DNA of 64,000 nucleotides from Datura wrightii (GCA_035772735.1 JASDFA010000002.1:6448001-6512000), one strand, 5' to 3'; shown: positions 1 to 10,945, counted from the first letter of the stretch. The notes: generated by a model not told the origin, from the sequence alone. Translations and numbers: made by a program.

Positions 1-1
1 G

Positions 2-896
2 GTAAAGGAAAGCATTGTGCTCGGGCACAAAATTTCTGAGAAGGGTAAAGAAGTAGACCAAGCAAAGATTGAAGCCATATCTCATCTACCTCCTCCAAAG
101 ACTGTGAAAGGCATTCAAAGTTTCTTGGTTCATGTAGACTTTTATTGCTGGTTTATCAAGGACTTTTCCACGGTGGCTCACTCTCTATTTCAGTTGTTGG
201 AAAAGGATACCAAGCTTCATTTTACGATGCGTGTATGAGGGATTTCCCTAAGCTGAAAAAGAAGCTTATATCGGCTCCAAATATCACCGCACCAGATTGG
301 TCAAAGCCATTTGAATTGATATATGATGCAAATGGTGTTGTATTAGGAGCGGTACTTTGGCAAAGGAGTGAAAAGATCTTTCATCGTATGCTAGCAAGGC
401 CTTGAATAATGCTCAAGCCAATTACACAGTGACAGAACAAGAGTTGCTTGCGGTAATATTTGTATTTGAGAAATTTTAAGCGTACTTGTTAGGAATGAAG
501 GTGGTGGTACACACTGATCATGTAGCACTCTGATTATCTTATACAAAGAATGATGCAAAATCGAGACTCATTAGGTGGGTGCTTTTGCTCTAAGAATTTG
601 AATTTGAAGTTAAAGATAGGAGAGAATGTGAAAATAAGGTGCCCAATTATCTTTCTCGATTAGAGGTAGATGGTAGGTTGGGTGGAGATGAGGATATAGA
701 TGACACTTTCCCTGATGAGCGCATCTTGGCTGCTTTCAATAACCTAATACCTTGGTTTGCAGACTTTACCAACTTCTTGGCCAGCAACTTCATTCCCGAA
801 GGTTTAAACTTCCATCAAAAGAATAAGTTTATGTATGATGTCAAAAATTCTATTGGGATGACCCATATTTTTTTTGCATCTTTACTGATGGCATGA
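2..896 (+). pseudogene. Ath1 pol: reverse transcriptase C-terminus, RNase H and linker, degenerate
   Basis: The first 240 bases encode the RT connection region, with the Athila-type start GHKISEKGKEVDQAKIE and then a degraded 'FLGHAGFYRRFIKDFS' block. From about 250 the RNase H fold follows ('PFELIYDANGVVLGAVLWQ', with the first Asp retained). A TAG at about 404, TAA at about 480 and further stops break it. 639-896 is the RNase H to integrase linker, beginning with a degraded 'DHLSRLE' box and 'DTFPDERIL'. The catalytic YMDD-type box would be off-window. Non-functional. Confidence 0.85.
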
Positions 897-2036
897 TTCG
901 CCGATGTGTCTCAAAAGTCGAGATGATACCCATCCTTAAGGCATGTCATTCTTCGCTAGTTGGAGGCTATTATGGGAGTGTAAGGATAGCTGCAAAAGTT
1001 CTACAATGTGGGTTCTACATGCCCACTCTCCATCATGATGCTCATGACTTTATCAACCATTTTGACCAATGCCAACTATCTAGAAGTATCTCATGGGGAC
1101 ATGAGCTCCCTTTGACATCGATTCTAGAGGTAGAGCTGTTTGATGTGTGAGGGATCGACTTTATGAGACCATTTATGAGCTCTTATAGGAATATTTACAT
1201 TCTTGTGGTTTTATACAATGTGTCTAAGTGGGTTGAAGTAGTGATGTTGCCCAACAATAAGGGGAGAAGTGTGATAGCCTTTTGAAAGAAGCATATTTTC
1301 TCATGGTTTGGCACACTTAGAGCTATTATCAATGATGGAGGTTCCCACTTTTGCAACCGATTGTTCAACTTCTTGCTAGTAAAGTATGGTGTGAATCATA
1401 AAGTTTCTACCCATTATCATCCTCGGACAAATGGTCAAGAAGATGTATCCAACCGAGAGATTAAGTCCATATTGTCAAAAATAGTCAATGCAAATAGAAT
1501 AGATTGGGCAAGCAAACTAGATGACACCCTTTGGGCATACAAGATGACATACAAAAATGCCATTTGGAATGTCACCTTATCAGCTGGTCTTTAGCAAAGC
1601 TTTCCATTTACTGGTAGAGTTGGAGCATAAAGCCATGTGGGCACTGAAGAGTTTGAACCTTGACCGAGGAAAGGCTATCCATGGGCGTGTGGAAAACCTT
1701 AATGAATTGGATGAGTTTAGGATGAAGGCCTATGAAAATGCAGCCATATACAAAGTCCAAATGAAGCACTACCACAATCATAAAATTTTACACAGGGAAT
1801 TTGTTCTGAGAGATTGGGTGCTATTGTTCAACTCTAGATTGTGGTTGTTTCCTGGGAAGCTTAAATCCAAGTGGTCAGGTCCATTTAAGGTATCCCAAGT
1901 CTTTGTAAATGGAGCTATTGAACTTGAATGAGAAGATGGGCTGAGGTTTAAAGTGAATGGACAATGGGTTAAAAAGTACTTGGGTGTTTCTGAAGAAATC
2001 CACCTGGTTGAGGTCACCTACTTGGATGAACCTTAG
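893..2036 (+). pseudogene. Ath1 pol: integrase, degenerate
   Basis: Integrase of the Athila type. The zinc-binding region is near 940-1080 ('CHSS...', 'CQLSRSIS'). The core has GIDF (first Asp) near 1155 and INDGGSHF (second Asp) near 1330. At the position of the catalytic Glu the sequence reads GQEDVSN instead of the family GQVEVSN, so the Glu is Asp. Stops interrupt at 1148 (TGG to TGA) and near 1283, and there is a frame change near 1560. The C-terminal part runs through 'LLFNSRLWLFPGKLKSKWSGPF' (1825-1890) to VNGQWVKKYLG and a TAG at 2034. Confidence 0.88.
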
Positions 2037-2051
2037 CAGAAAACGCATCCC

Positions 2052-2103
2052 CATCATACCGCGATGTTAAATAGCGTGCTTCTTGAGAGGCAACCCAAGT
2101 ATT
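2052..2103 (+). other. Ath1 post-pol box with small hairpin
   Basis: Starting 16 nt after the pol stop is a conserved non-coding block: ACCGCGATGTTAAAT..., then CTTGAG-AGGCAA-CCCAAG at 2082-2099, which can fold as a 6-bp hairpin with one A-C mismatch. The same block follows pol in Ath2 (10890-10945), occurs twice in Ath4 (50489-50538, 50575-50622), and again at 57643-57700. No ORF spans it consistently. The role is unknown; an RNA structure between pol and the env-like ORF is my inference. Confidence 0.6.
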
Positions 2104-2204
2104 TTTTAATTCAGTTGCATTTTATGTTCTTGTTGTTTTTGTTTTGTAGGATGGATTGGATGGAAAATAAGGTGACAAAAAAAAAGGATAGGGCACGAGC
2201 TACG

Positions 2205-2515
2205 CAAGACCTGCGGGACACAGGTACCAAAGAGCTAGGCGCAGTTCTCACGTAGCTAAGGACTAGAAAGGCTGAGAAAAATAAAATATTATGTACCTCA
2301 CCTGTGAAACACATGTGTCAACCCACGGAACGCATGTCCATCGTATAACCAAACCAGAATACCTAGCAAATTTTGGGAAAAGAGGAGATGACCTGTGAGA
2401 GACCCACGAAATGCAGGTGTAGACCCATAAAACACAGGCTTGTCACAGGTGTAACATAGTGAACTGGACAAGAAAGAGGTCACCTACGCTTGGAACTGTG
2501 GTTGCAGGTGCCCTC
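2205..2515. repeat. Array of short self-complementary motifs (ACCTGCG...CGCAGGT type) in Ath1 post-pol region
   Basis: Degenerate copies of a dyad such as ACCTGcgggacaCAGGT (2209-2225), ACCTGtgaaacacatgtgt (about 2300) and acctgtgagagacccacgaaatgCAGGTgt (about 2390-2425) are spaced 20-60 bases apart. The same 17-nt dyad reappears at 3697-3713 and in this element's own LTR at 27038-27054. It lies directly upstream of a TATA-like box at 2742. Confidence 0.6.
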
Positions 2516-2524
2516 CTACAGCCA

Positions 2525-2820
2525 CAAGTATGAGGAAATTTAAAATTTTTAACTAACCTGTTGATCGAACCCGACCCATGGCTGACCCACGTTTTTCAAA
2601 CTCCTCCCCATTTCCTAAAACCTCCCCATTTTCTTCACCATTTTCCTTCCCTATAACCCCTCAACCAACCATTTCAACTTCCCCTATTAAACCCATTTAC
2701 TCCCACCTTTAAACCCACTAATCCACTCATCTTCCCTCCATCTATAAATTCCACCCATCCCCACCATTTTCTACCATCACTCATACTTCTCTCTCACTAA
2801 CCACAAGAAAGTAATGCTTT
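2525..2820 (+). promoter_or_regulatory. Promoter-like segment between pol and env-like ORF of Ath1
   Basis: A C-rich, G-poor stretch (2590-2810) holds CTATAAAT at 2742-2749, followed by a CA/CT-rich leader (CTCTCTCACTAACCACAAG near 2790-2808). With the dyad array immediately upstream, the layout copies that of the LTR promoters in this window. It may be an internal promoter for the env-like ORF. Based on position and motif only. Confidence 0.4.
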
Positions 2821-3520
2821 GGGTTGGCAATTTTTAAAAAACACAAGGGTAAGTTTTCAATTTCATTTTTTCTCTTATCTCATTTGGTATGTGTGCTTCT
2901 CATTCTTATTCTCCACCATTCTTTATAATTGTAGTACAAAAGAAAGCACGCTAGTTTTTGAATCCTTCTTGACCCATGTTTCCCCCATTACCTCTCATGT
3001 GTTCTTCAATCTATGGCTAGTATTGATTGTTATGGGTATTGTGGGGGAAGTTCAACATTGCAAAAATCATGTGAGTAAAGATTCTCATTCATAATGCTTG
3101 ATATTTCTTGTGTTCATATGTTTTGAGAAGTTAATTGGGGGTGAAATCTGAGTAACCCATGTGCTTGGAATGTATGATTTTTCCTGATGATGGATGGGTT
3201 GACGTCTTTCTTAAGGTGAAATCATTATTCTTTCTTTTATGCTTCAAGATGAATAACAATGTGATATTATGATTGAGTTGGGTAAAATCTGCATTTAATT
3301 TGCTAAATTTAGGTTAGTTTGGGTGCTTGACGTTTCCCCATGATAGATGAGGTAACGTCCATCTTAAGGGAAGGCATTGAGTGCTCTCAATGGTCTTTGT
3401 GGATGTATAAATGGTTAATAAATCGCTCGGGGAAGTCTAAGTACCCGTTAGATATTGGTTGGCTTCATATTTATGAAACATAAACATGAAATTCGATGTT
3501 AGTTATTGTTGAGTACCTGT
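2821..3520. other. Ath1 non-coding region with diverged duplication
   Basis: No supportable coding. Two diverged copies of a segment are visible: gatggatgggttgacgtc...cttaagg near 3190-3215 and gatagatgaggtaacgtc...cttaagg near 3342-3367. Otherwise it is T-rich leader or intron-like sequence ahead of the env-like ORF. Confidence 0.45.
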
Positions 3521-3524
3521 GAAT

Positions 3525-3730
3525 CGTGGATGCCGATATGTGAAATGCAGGTTGCAATGTAGGGGAGGGTTTAAGCTTCAGGTGTGCTGCACATCCTATG
3601 CTGCACCTGCAAACTGCGGATCCCCTCCTATGAAATACAGGTGCAACGCAGGGGGCTTCCTAGTACCTGCGATGGACCTGCGAGCCAAGGGTCTTAACCT
3701 GCGAAACACAGGTCCAGCACAGCTGCCTCC
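3525..3730. repeat. Second self-complementary array in Ath1
   Basis: Repeated ACCTGC/GCAGGT half-sites, including the dyad ACCTGcgaaacaCAGGT at 3697-3713, which matches 27038-27054 in the Ath1 LTR with one substitution. CpG-rich relative to its surroundings. Sits about 220 bases ahead of the env-like ORF. Confidence 0.55.
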
Positions 3731-3951
3731 AGCGATTCAAAAATTGTGTTCCATCTTTATTTGATATCCAATATCTTTTCCTTTTCTTTATTCACTCCAC
3801 ATAGTTGTTTGCTTTTATCTTGCTAATGCCTTATGAAAAAAGATATTAGTGGTGTGTGGTACTCACATGGTTTTCCAAGAGAATGACATCATCCAGGTGT
3901 CAGGATACAGGGAAAGCTCCTATGGCAGCTGCCCCATCCTAGGAAATAGAG

Positions 3952-5193
3952 GTGGAAGAGGACAAGAGAATCGCTCAAATTTTCTTTGGGCTTGATAAAA
4001 TGGAAGCTTATTATGTCTCCTTCAAGGAGAAATGGTCCATTACAGTGGAGGCTCGATTTGAGGTCAACTCTTTCAAGGATTACTTTCCCAATATTTATGA
4101 ACAATTTCAAATTTGTGATTGGGAGCCATTCACTATGCCTTTAGGCCCTTACTTTCGGAGTTGGTGTGGTAGTTTTACACCTCCTATAGGGCACAACAAG
4201 ATCTCTTAAAGAACAAAGGACGAGTGGACATAATTCCTTGCTTATCATCTGTGTTCGTCCGGGCCCAAGAAGTTAACATCACCCCAAAAGACATTAATTC
4301 TATTTATTAGGCTGATGCGGTGCGTCCAAGTTTACCATTCACAAGGAAACTAGAGAACAAGGATATGGGTGGCCAACATCATCAATGAAGACCAACCGCA
4401 ATGGGTAGTGTTAAAAGGCAAAATTCATAGCCATGAGCATAAACTTGAAGTTCGTATGTGGCTTGACTTAGTGTGCGCCTGCATTATTTCCTCCAAAAAC
4501 ACAATGCATGTTCCCATTGAGGTAGCCATCCTTATAGCATGCATCATGGATCGCAGACATATTAATGTGGGGGAAATTATTGCGGAGTAATTCAAGTAGA
4601 AGGCTAGGCAAAAGGCCACCTCTATGACTTACCCCATCCTCATTAGTTTGCTCTGCCTTTGGGCAAACTATCCGCTATTCCGACTATTGGACAAAATAAA
4701 GAGAGCTGAGGGAGTGATCACTATGGCTACCAGAAGGGATAAGGATGCTCCATCTTTAAAAGAAACCAGATACTCCTCTGTCTGATGGGTCATCTGGCAA
4801 TGCCTGTAATTCGCCACAAGTGTACTGGAACAACTCGCCATTGGTAGGAGGTCTCCTGAAAATGTCACAAATGGCTCATTCACATAATGCTCAACTATTG
4901 AAGTTGGCCAAATCCAACCCTCCTATGATTCAGCAAGCCATTAAAAAGGCCATGAAACCAATGGTTGACAAATTAGGAGGTTTGTATGCAAGAGTCAAAG
5001 TGCTGGAAAATGAAGTTGATGCCATAAGGGAGGAAGTGGAAAGACGCAAAGAATTGATGTCACCTAGAAAGATTAATCTGAACATCCCAATAGTAGAAAA
5101 TGCACCACCTGTTGAGAATAGGAGTCTGCCGGATGATTGGTGTGTGGGGTATGGCAGCTCATCCAAGGTGGTGTCAGATGAAGAGGTGTATCG
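3952..5193 (+). pseudogene. Ath1 env-like ORF ('putative plant transposon protein' type), frameshifted and interrupted
   Basis: The family found in the env-like position of Athila-type elements. Recognisable blocks: 'SFKEKWSITVEARFEV' (about 4017), 'RDWGPFT'-like CDWEPFTMPLGPYF (about 4120-4155), 'VANIINEDQPQWV' (4370), 'RMWLDLVCACII' then VPIEVAILIACIMD (4515-4555), and a C-terminal part with a predicted coiled coil (4900-5060, 'ARVKVLENEVDAIREEVERR'). TAA at 4207, TAA at 4588 and frame changes destroy it. The last frame is cut at 5193 by Ath2, whose LTR start overlaps the ORF end. I see no clear signal peptide or membrane segment. Confidence 0.8.
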
Positions 5194-6135
5194 TGATAAC
5201 GCTCAAACCATACCTCCTACCGAAGTATGAAGCGGACATTTTCAACAAAGAACCCAAATAAGAGCTTGGGGTCGAACCCACAGGGAATATGGAAGAGCTA
5301 GACTAAAGGTGGTAAGTGAACTTGTTAGGTAGTTACTTCAAAAAGGGGGGTTCTAAAGAAAACAATAATCAAAAAACACAGTTAAAGCTTTAGTTGAAAT
5401 CAAGAATGAAAGATAACTAGGGTTTTGTATTCCCCATTGGTTCATAACTGCTTCAGGTATACATACGTGATCATCACCAATGCTTACTTTTAGAACTGAT
5501 AACTTAGGTTCATTCAAACGACCGACCAATCCCTATTGAACGACTATACTCAATCACCCGACCAAGTCACATGAGAGATTGCAAATTAACCATTATCAAT
5601 ATGTCCCAAATTTAACTATCCTACGACCACAGCTCAAGTTAATACAATGATCATCAAGATCAAAGCTTTGTTGTAATTCTCTTTTCCTAATCTCTACCTC
5701 TCTAGACCCAAGCATGTAAAGAATTCGGGCTTGTCCTAATGTTGTACACCATTAAAAAAGGTTTTAAGCATGAAGAGAATACAATACAAGTGCTTCTCAT
5801 TGGTTTTGAATCACTTTTATATAACCCTAGCTTGTTAATCCACCATGGTACCCACAACCCTAGCTAGGGAGGTTTTAGCCTCTCATAGTTGTAAGATTGT
5901 GATTTGCATTCATATTTAAACATATAAGTCAATACTTATAATTATAGATGATAGAAAACCTTCTTTGTATTAATCAGCAAAATCCTCAAGAACAATATGA
6001 AGATCAAGAAAAGGTTGATCACGAGTTGAAAAACTCAATTCTCACGTCTAAGTCTCCTTATTTTTGTTGCTAATCAATTCTAATCACTCCTAATTGCCTC
6101 TAGTCGCCTCTCTTTATGAAAATAAAACATAAAAT

Positions 6136-6145
6136 GTATTTATAC
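6136..6145 (-). promoter_or_regulatory. TATA box of Ath2 3' LTR
   Basis: GTATAAATAC on the minus strand, about 60 bases downstream of the dyad array; the same motif is at 24076-24085 in the 5' LTR and at 48765-48774 in the solo LTR. Likely U3/R promoter. Confidence 0.6.
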
Positions 6146-6204
6146 AGCCATAAAAATCCTTTTCCTAGGCTAACAGGGTGAATTTCCATAATTGAAGCCG
6201 CCTG

Positions 6205-6625
6205 CAGCATGACTCATCCTACGACTCGTAGCAGGTAGGTACGGATCATACTACTTCTCGTATATTAGTTGGCTGGCTGAAATTTGGCTAAGTGTTGGAT
6301 CCTGGTACGACTCGTACATTGTTCCTACGAGTCATACTATGCTTCCGTGGCTTGACTTTGAGACTTGGCAACTTTTTTGAAATTCTTCACAAGTGATATG
6401 GTACTAGTTGTACCTTCATTCCACGACTCGTACTGTCTATCCGTAGCAGGAGTCAGCCTCTTGTGAAAATTTTCTAAATCTTTTCATGACTTCTTCACCA
6501 CGATCCAAACAAGCTTTGTACGAATCGTACTGAGAATCGTATGATGCACCTCTTCATCCTTAGCCTTTTGAAACTTCTGATGAGCAGCCGTACGACTCGT
6601 AGAACCTTCCTACGGCTCGTACTAT
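6205..6625 (-). repeat. Dyad array (TACGACTCGTA type) in Ath2 U3
   Basis: At least six copies of a near-palindrome, for example ACGACTCGTA (6221-6230) and GTACGACTCGTAC (6305-6317, perfect around one central base), with others near 6324, 6418, 6518-6545 and 6589-6622. Spacing is irregular (about 20-110 bases). The other Ath2 LTR repeats it at 24140-24560. Confidence 0.7.
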
Positions 6626-6959
6626 GAACTGTAAGTTGAGCCTATTTTGTACACTTTCAGGCTATCTTTTGCACATTTTTGACCCAACACCAATTTATCC
6701 TGTAACCAAAGGAAAAGTGCCTTATATCCACATAAATATACCTAAGTTCATGCTATTTTCTTAGTTTTGATCGTCGAAAATACTGCAAACTCACGGCACA
6801 TCAACACCCTTAACTTTAGACTTTTGCATGTCCTTAGGCAAAGAAAAAGAAAAATTAACCACGACGCTTAACTAGAAAATAAACCTAGGATACTTGTTGT
6901 ACCCTGAGAGTTCAAAGATCAGACCCGGGAGTTGAAACGGGGAAAAATTAAAAAATGGT

Positions 6960-7395
6960 GCTTCAGTTGCAGGTCGAGTCATTGGACGACTCGTGAGGAG
7001 ACCCCACGAGTTTTCAGGTCACTCGTGGGAAGGCCTGGATGAAATGAAGGTTGAAGGTCCCCACGGGCATGGGCTGACCATGGGTCGTCAAGTTAGCCGT
7101 GGGCTGAAGTTGAAAAATAAAATAGAAGGATTGACCAGTGTACCTAACAGGAGGACCCCACAAGTCATGGTCAGTCCCAATGACTCGTGAGGTGAGTCGT
7201 GATCAAGTAAGGTGAGTTTTCATTTGATGCTAAGGCAGTGTGCATGAAGGGAGGTGGCCAAGAGTCATGGACAGTGGCAACAGGTCGTTAAGTCACCCGT
7301 TATGAGCCCTAAAGGATCTGTTAACCAGTGTACTGGACGAATGACTTGATGAGTCGTGGCCCTTCATGACGAGTCGTTAAGTCCCTCGTTGGGAC
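6960..7395. repeat. Dyad array (GACTCGT type) in the solo Del LTR
   Basis: Multiple GACTCGTnA/ACGAGTC half-sites, including ACTCGTG-aggagaccc-CACGAGT (6989-7011, perfect 7-bp stem), with further GTCACTCGT and GAGTCGTTAAG copies to 7390. Counterparts occur in Del2 (31610-32020) and Del3 (34370-34625). Confidence 0.65.
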
Positions 7396-8127
7396 CCCCT
7401 AACAGTTAATTTTAGTGATTTTAGTAAGGGCTTTTCAGTAATTTCCAAATCCTAGGGGCCTATACTACATCATTTAAGGATTCTAAGTCATTCCTCCCAT
7501 GCATGCAAGTTTGAAGGTTTGAAGAGGTGATCCAAAGAAAAATCTCAAGGTTTCCATTGGAATCTCAGCTTGGGCAATTAGAGGGTGTTAGAATTCACCA
7601 TTCCCAAGTATGTAAGGGTATGAGTGGGTGTCTCCTTCCACACCCATGCCCAATTTTTATTAAATTATGATAAATCACCTATGACCAAGTATGAGATTTT
7701 TACCCAATTGCATAATTCTACAATTTCTACACATGGGTATGATTATATTACATTTATATTTATGAGTTGTGAAGCTTGGGCATATTTTAAATTGTTTTCA
7801 ATACAAATTTTATTTTCGAAGCTATGAGATTAAATTCCCATGGATGAATAGTTCATAAAAGAGGTGATTGATGCTGAATGTATGATGATGATGAGATTTG
7901 ATGATGAAAAACCTGTTTCTAAAATTAACCATAATGATATTATTTTCAAAATGAATTGAGTAGATCTAAGTATGACGAAGCTTTGGGAAATGCCCACATG
8001 TTGATTTAAATAATGAGTTTTCCCGAAATAAGCTTACCACATTGTTTGGAGTGAAGTCTCTGAAATTTCATGATTTCTAGCTTGTGGTATGTTGAGTTAA
8101 ATATTCCTACATGTACTTACCACATGA

Positions 8128-8285
8128 TTTTGAGTAGATGCTCCCACCTATATTTGAGCTTGTGGTATGTTTGAAATAAAGCTTCTCATCTGCATAAATT
8201 TGGTAATTTTGAGTAGATGCTCCCACCTGTATTTGAGCTTGTGGTATGTTTGAAATAAAGCTTCTCATCTGCATAAATTCATAAT
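8128..8285 (+). repeat. 79-bp tandem duplication in the solo LTR
   Basis: TTTTGAGTAGATGCTCCCAC...CATCTGCATAAATT occurs twice in a row with a period of 79 bases and almost no difference between copies. Non-coding. A weaker third relative (cttgtggtatgttgag near 8090) precedes it. Confidence 0.85.
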
Positions 8286-9383
8286 TGAGACGTATGTCAT
8301 TATTGAACTTTGTCGAATGACAATGTTGAGTTTCGTTTCCTACAATGTTGAGTTATGCATGATTTCATGTTGAGCTTCGTTATAAATGATGTAGAGCATT
8401 GCATGTTTTTGGGAGAAGAGTCTAGCACCGAGCGGGTTAAGGGTCGATTACCCTATGTCCTAGAACTACGCGCCAACGTAGGTTGATACTATTATATTAT
8501 TGGGACCTTCCTTGTGAGCTATCCCCGGCCCGATTGGCCTTTCAGCTTGATATCGATATCATGGTAGCGTCCTTAGCCTTGGCAAGGTTTTGGACGGCTC
8601 TGCCCACTTGAGTGTGATAGGCATGGCCACGTAAGATCAATCATGGTATGTCGGTTAAGTGACGAGTCTCCCACTGTCTATATTATTTAGATTCGCATAT
8701 TCATTACTTATGATGATTACCTATGTATGCATGTTTTAAAAGCAAGTTTTGAATCATTGTTCAGCTTTTCAATATAAATGTTATGTTCCAGCTTTGAGTC
8801 ATTCGAGTCATTCATGATGTTATAAAGCTATGCATGGTCATATTATGATAAAATTGCGATTTTTGAATAATTGCATGTGACCCATATACTTGTGCTTGAA
8901 AGCTTATGATATGTTATGAAATGTTTTAAATGATTTACTTTACTTATGCGGTTTTACTTACCTTACATACTCGATACATTCCACGTACTGACCGCATACT
9001 TTCTATGTTGTATCGTTTCATGATACATGACCCGACTCGCAGCTTCAGCCCCGATCTTAATCAGCTTTCCAGAGTCCTTATCAGCTTAGGATTGGTGAGT
9101 CCTCATCTTTCAAGGACTAGACTTTCAGTTTCAGTATTGTTGAGTTAGTTAGGGTCTTGTCCCATCAACTAATCCAGAATAGAGGCTTTTAGACTTATGT
9201 ATGTGTAGCTTCGGATGTTATTCTGATGTGATGATGAATTAGACTTCCGTTGAGATTATATTCATGATTTATTTAGTATGTTGAATGAGTTAGTTATATT
9301 CTTATGCCATGGGTCGACTTGGGGTCTTTTGGGGTCTCTTGTCTCGTGTCTACGATCCGAGCCTCCATGGTCATGACAATACT

Positions 9384-10890
9384 ACAACCAATACTAAACA
9401 GAACTTGCACTATACAACAATTTCTGACCCTTTTCCATGAACCAACATTAGCTAATATATTACAAGCAACCACAAAACATGATAAATAGGGATCAAGACA
9501 TGTCATCTAGCTATCAACAGGCAATCAAGTCATCACCCAATGTTTTTCACATAGACCAACGGTAAAAGTAAACATAATCCATGTACCCTCACAATAAATG
9601 AAGTCCCCACTCATCTATATATATATATATATATATAGTGTCAAACATTGCATGGGACTAAACAAGTAAGGCGCTTACTCTCACAAAGAAGTTACAAGTA
9701 TTATGTATCAGATACCATAGGCTTGCCCATATTTTCTCTGCTTCAGTTTGTCGGATAGTCAAATTAGGATCACTATACGACTTGATATGGCTTATTATGT
9801 GGGATTAGGGCTGGACATGATAAATATGAGATCTTTTTATGTGACTATCCCTTTCTTGGCACTACATACATCGATTTCACCCTTCACCTATTTCACCCTT
9901 TATCCTTTTCATTGCTTTTCTTCCCTTTTATCCTCTTTTATGTACATTTGTGTGGGTGTGGTGGCTTTTCACTTTTTCCAACATTTTTTTATTTTAAAGT
10001 TTCTTTTTCAAGCTTTTAAAAAAAAATTTCTTCATCTTTTTTTTTTCATTTTTTTTCCACACCATACCTCATTTTTCACTATTTTCTTTTCTCTCCCTTT
10101 TTCTCATTCCCATCACTTATGCACCCCTACTATAGCCACCCTCAACTTAGGCATTTTGCCTATGTTGAGGTTCACAATATAAAAGGAAGGACCAGGGACA
10201 AAATAGGTTCATTATGAACAAGTGGGTACGGTTAATCAGTTAATCAAAGAAAAATGGTCTATAAAGGATCAAAATAGGGATTAAGGGATTCATATGATTT
10301 TGGTAGGGTTATATAGGCTAAAAGTGAGCTAAAAAAATAGATTATGATCATATCCTAACCAACCATCCTTAGACTATGAAAAGACCAACTAGGCAAGTTC
10401 TAGATCTTTAACACAATACTGAACTAAGTACTACACCTCACTCACTCATGGTACATGACTTATATTCACCTCACTTGTCTGGTTTACCCATGGCTTAACA
10501 AGACTCCTCATGATAATAAGCTAAATGACATCAAAAGATCCACAAAAATCAGACATGCAGTCACAAATACATAGCTGAAGCATCAAAAACTTTTAAGCAG
10601 GGTCAATTTTTTCAAATATTAAAAATAGTGCATTTTCATTGTCTGAGTACTCCTAAGTTATTTCATAATTAAACAAAAATAATAAAATAAGAAATAAAAT
10701 CCTAAACATGCTGGTTCTACTACATATCATGTCCGAGGGAAAAGAAACACGACAAAAAAAATCCTCAAATGAATCAAAAGTCCCAAAAATCACAAGTACA
10801 CCCCTTCCCCTTTCTGAAAATTAAGCTTCGTCCACGAAGCATGAACTATAAGATCATAGGGAAGGGAACATACCTGTGGCTACTCAAACT
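9384..10890 (-). other. Ath2 3' non-coding region
   Basis: No coding support. It includes a (TA)n run at about 9618-9638 and, read on the minus strand, a long A/G-rich stretch (about 9890-10130). On the plus strand this gives a spurious Phe-rich ORF. It continues beyond the solo LTR to the 3' LTR at 6804-6889, where the minus strand reads TTAAGGGTGT just before the LTR, a weak polypurine tract. Confidence 0.55.
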
Positions 10891-10945
10891 TTGCCATTCA
10901 TGGGATGCCTCCCATGTAATGCCTGATTTAACGTCACTACACGAT
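10890..10945 (-). other. Ath2 post-pol box with hairpin
   Basis: Minus-strand GTGACGTTAAATCAGGC, then CATGGG-AGGCAT-CCCATG (10899-10916), a perfect 6-bp hairpin. The other copies read CTTGGG...CCCAAG, so a T-A pair is replaced by A-T with pairing kept. Lies just after the integrase end. Confidence 0.65.

Larger units (their letters stand above)
5194..6803 (-). repeat. Ath2 3' LTR
   Basis: 1610 bp, near-identical to the split copy at 14234-14641/23543-24744. The minus strand begins TGATGTGCCGTGAG and ends GTTATCA. It carries a GACTCGTAC-type dyad array (6205-6625) immediately upstream, on the minus strand, of a TATA box. A solo copy of the same family is at 48033-49807. Confidence 0.92.
6895..9378 (+). 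mobile_element. Solo LTR of a Del/Tekay-type element
   Basis: 2484 bp from TGTTGTACCC to GGTCATGACA, flanked by a perfect 5-bp TSD ATACT (6890-6894 and 9379-9383). No PBS or internal region follows. The body matches the Del2 LTR (29811-32100, opposite strand), for example the 'ACATTCCACGTACTGACCGCATACT' region near 8975-9000. Product of LTR-LTR recombination inside Ath2. Confidence 0.93.

Noticed and set aside
2819..3094. 91-residue hydrophobic ORF in Ath1
   Set aside because: No family match, T-rich DNA, located in a leader or intron-like region; no counterpart in other elements here.
8930..9148. 72-residue ORF with a counterpart at 30064-30279
   Set aside because: Shared because both lie in the same LTR family. 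Frames diverge at their ends and the region is R/U5-like.
9748..10182. 144-residue Phe-rich hydrophobic ORF (+)
   Set aside because: It is the complement of an A/G-rich stretch in the Ath2 3' UTR; composition alone gives the hydrophobic reading and there is no family match.
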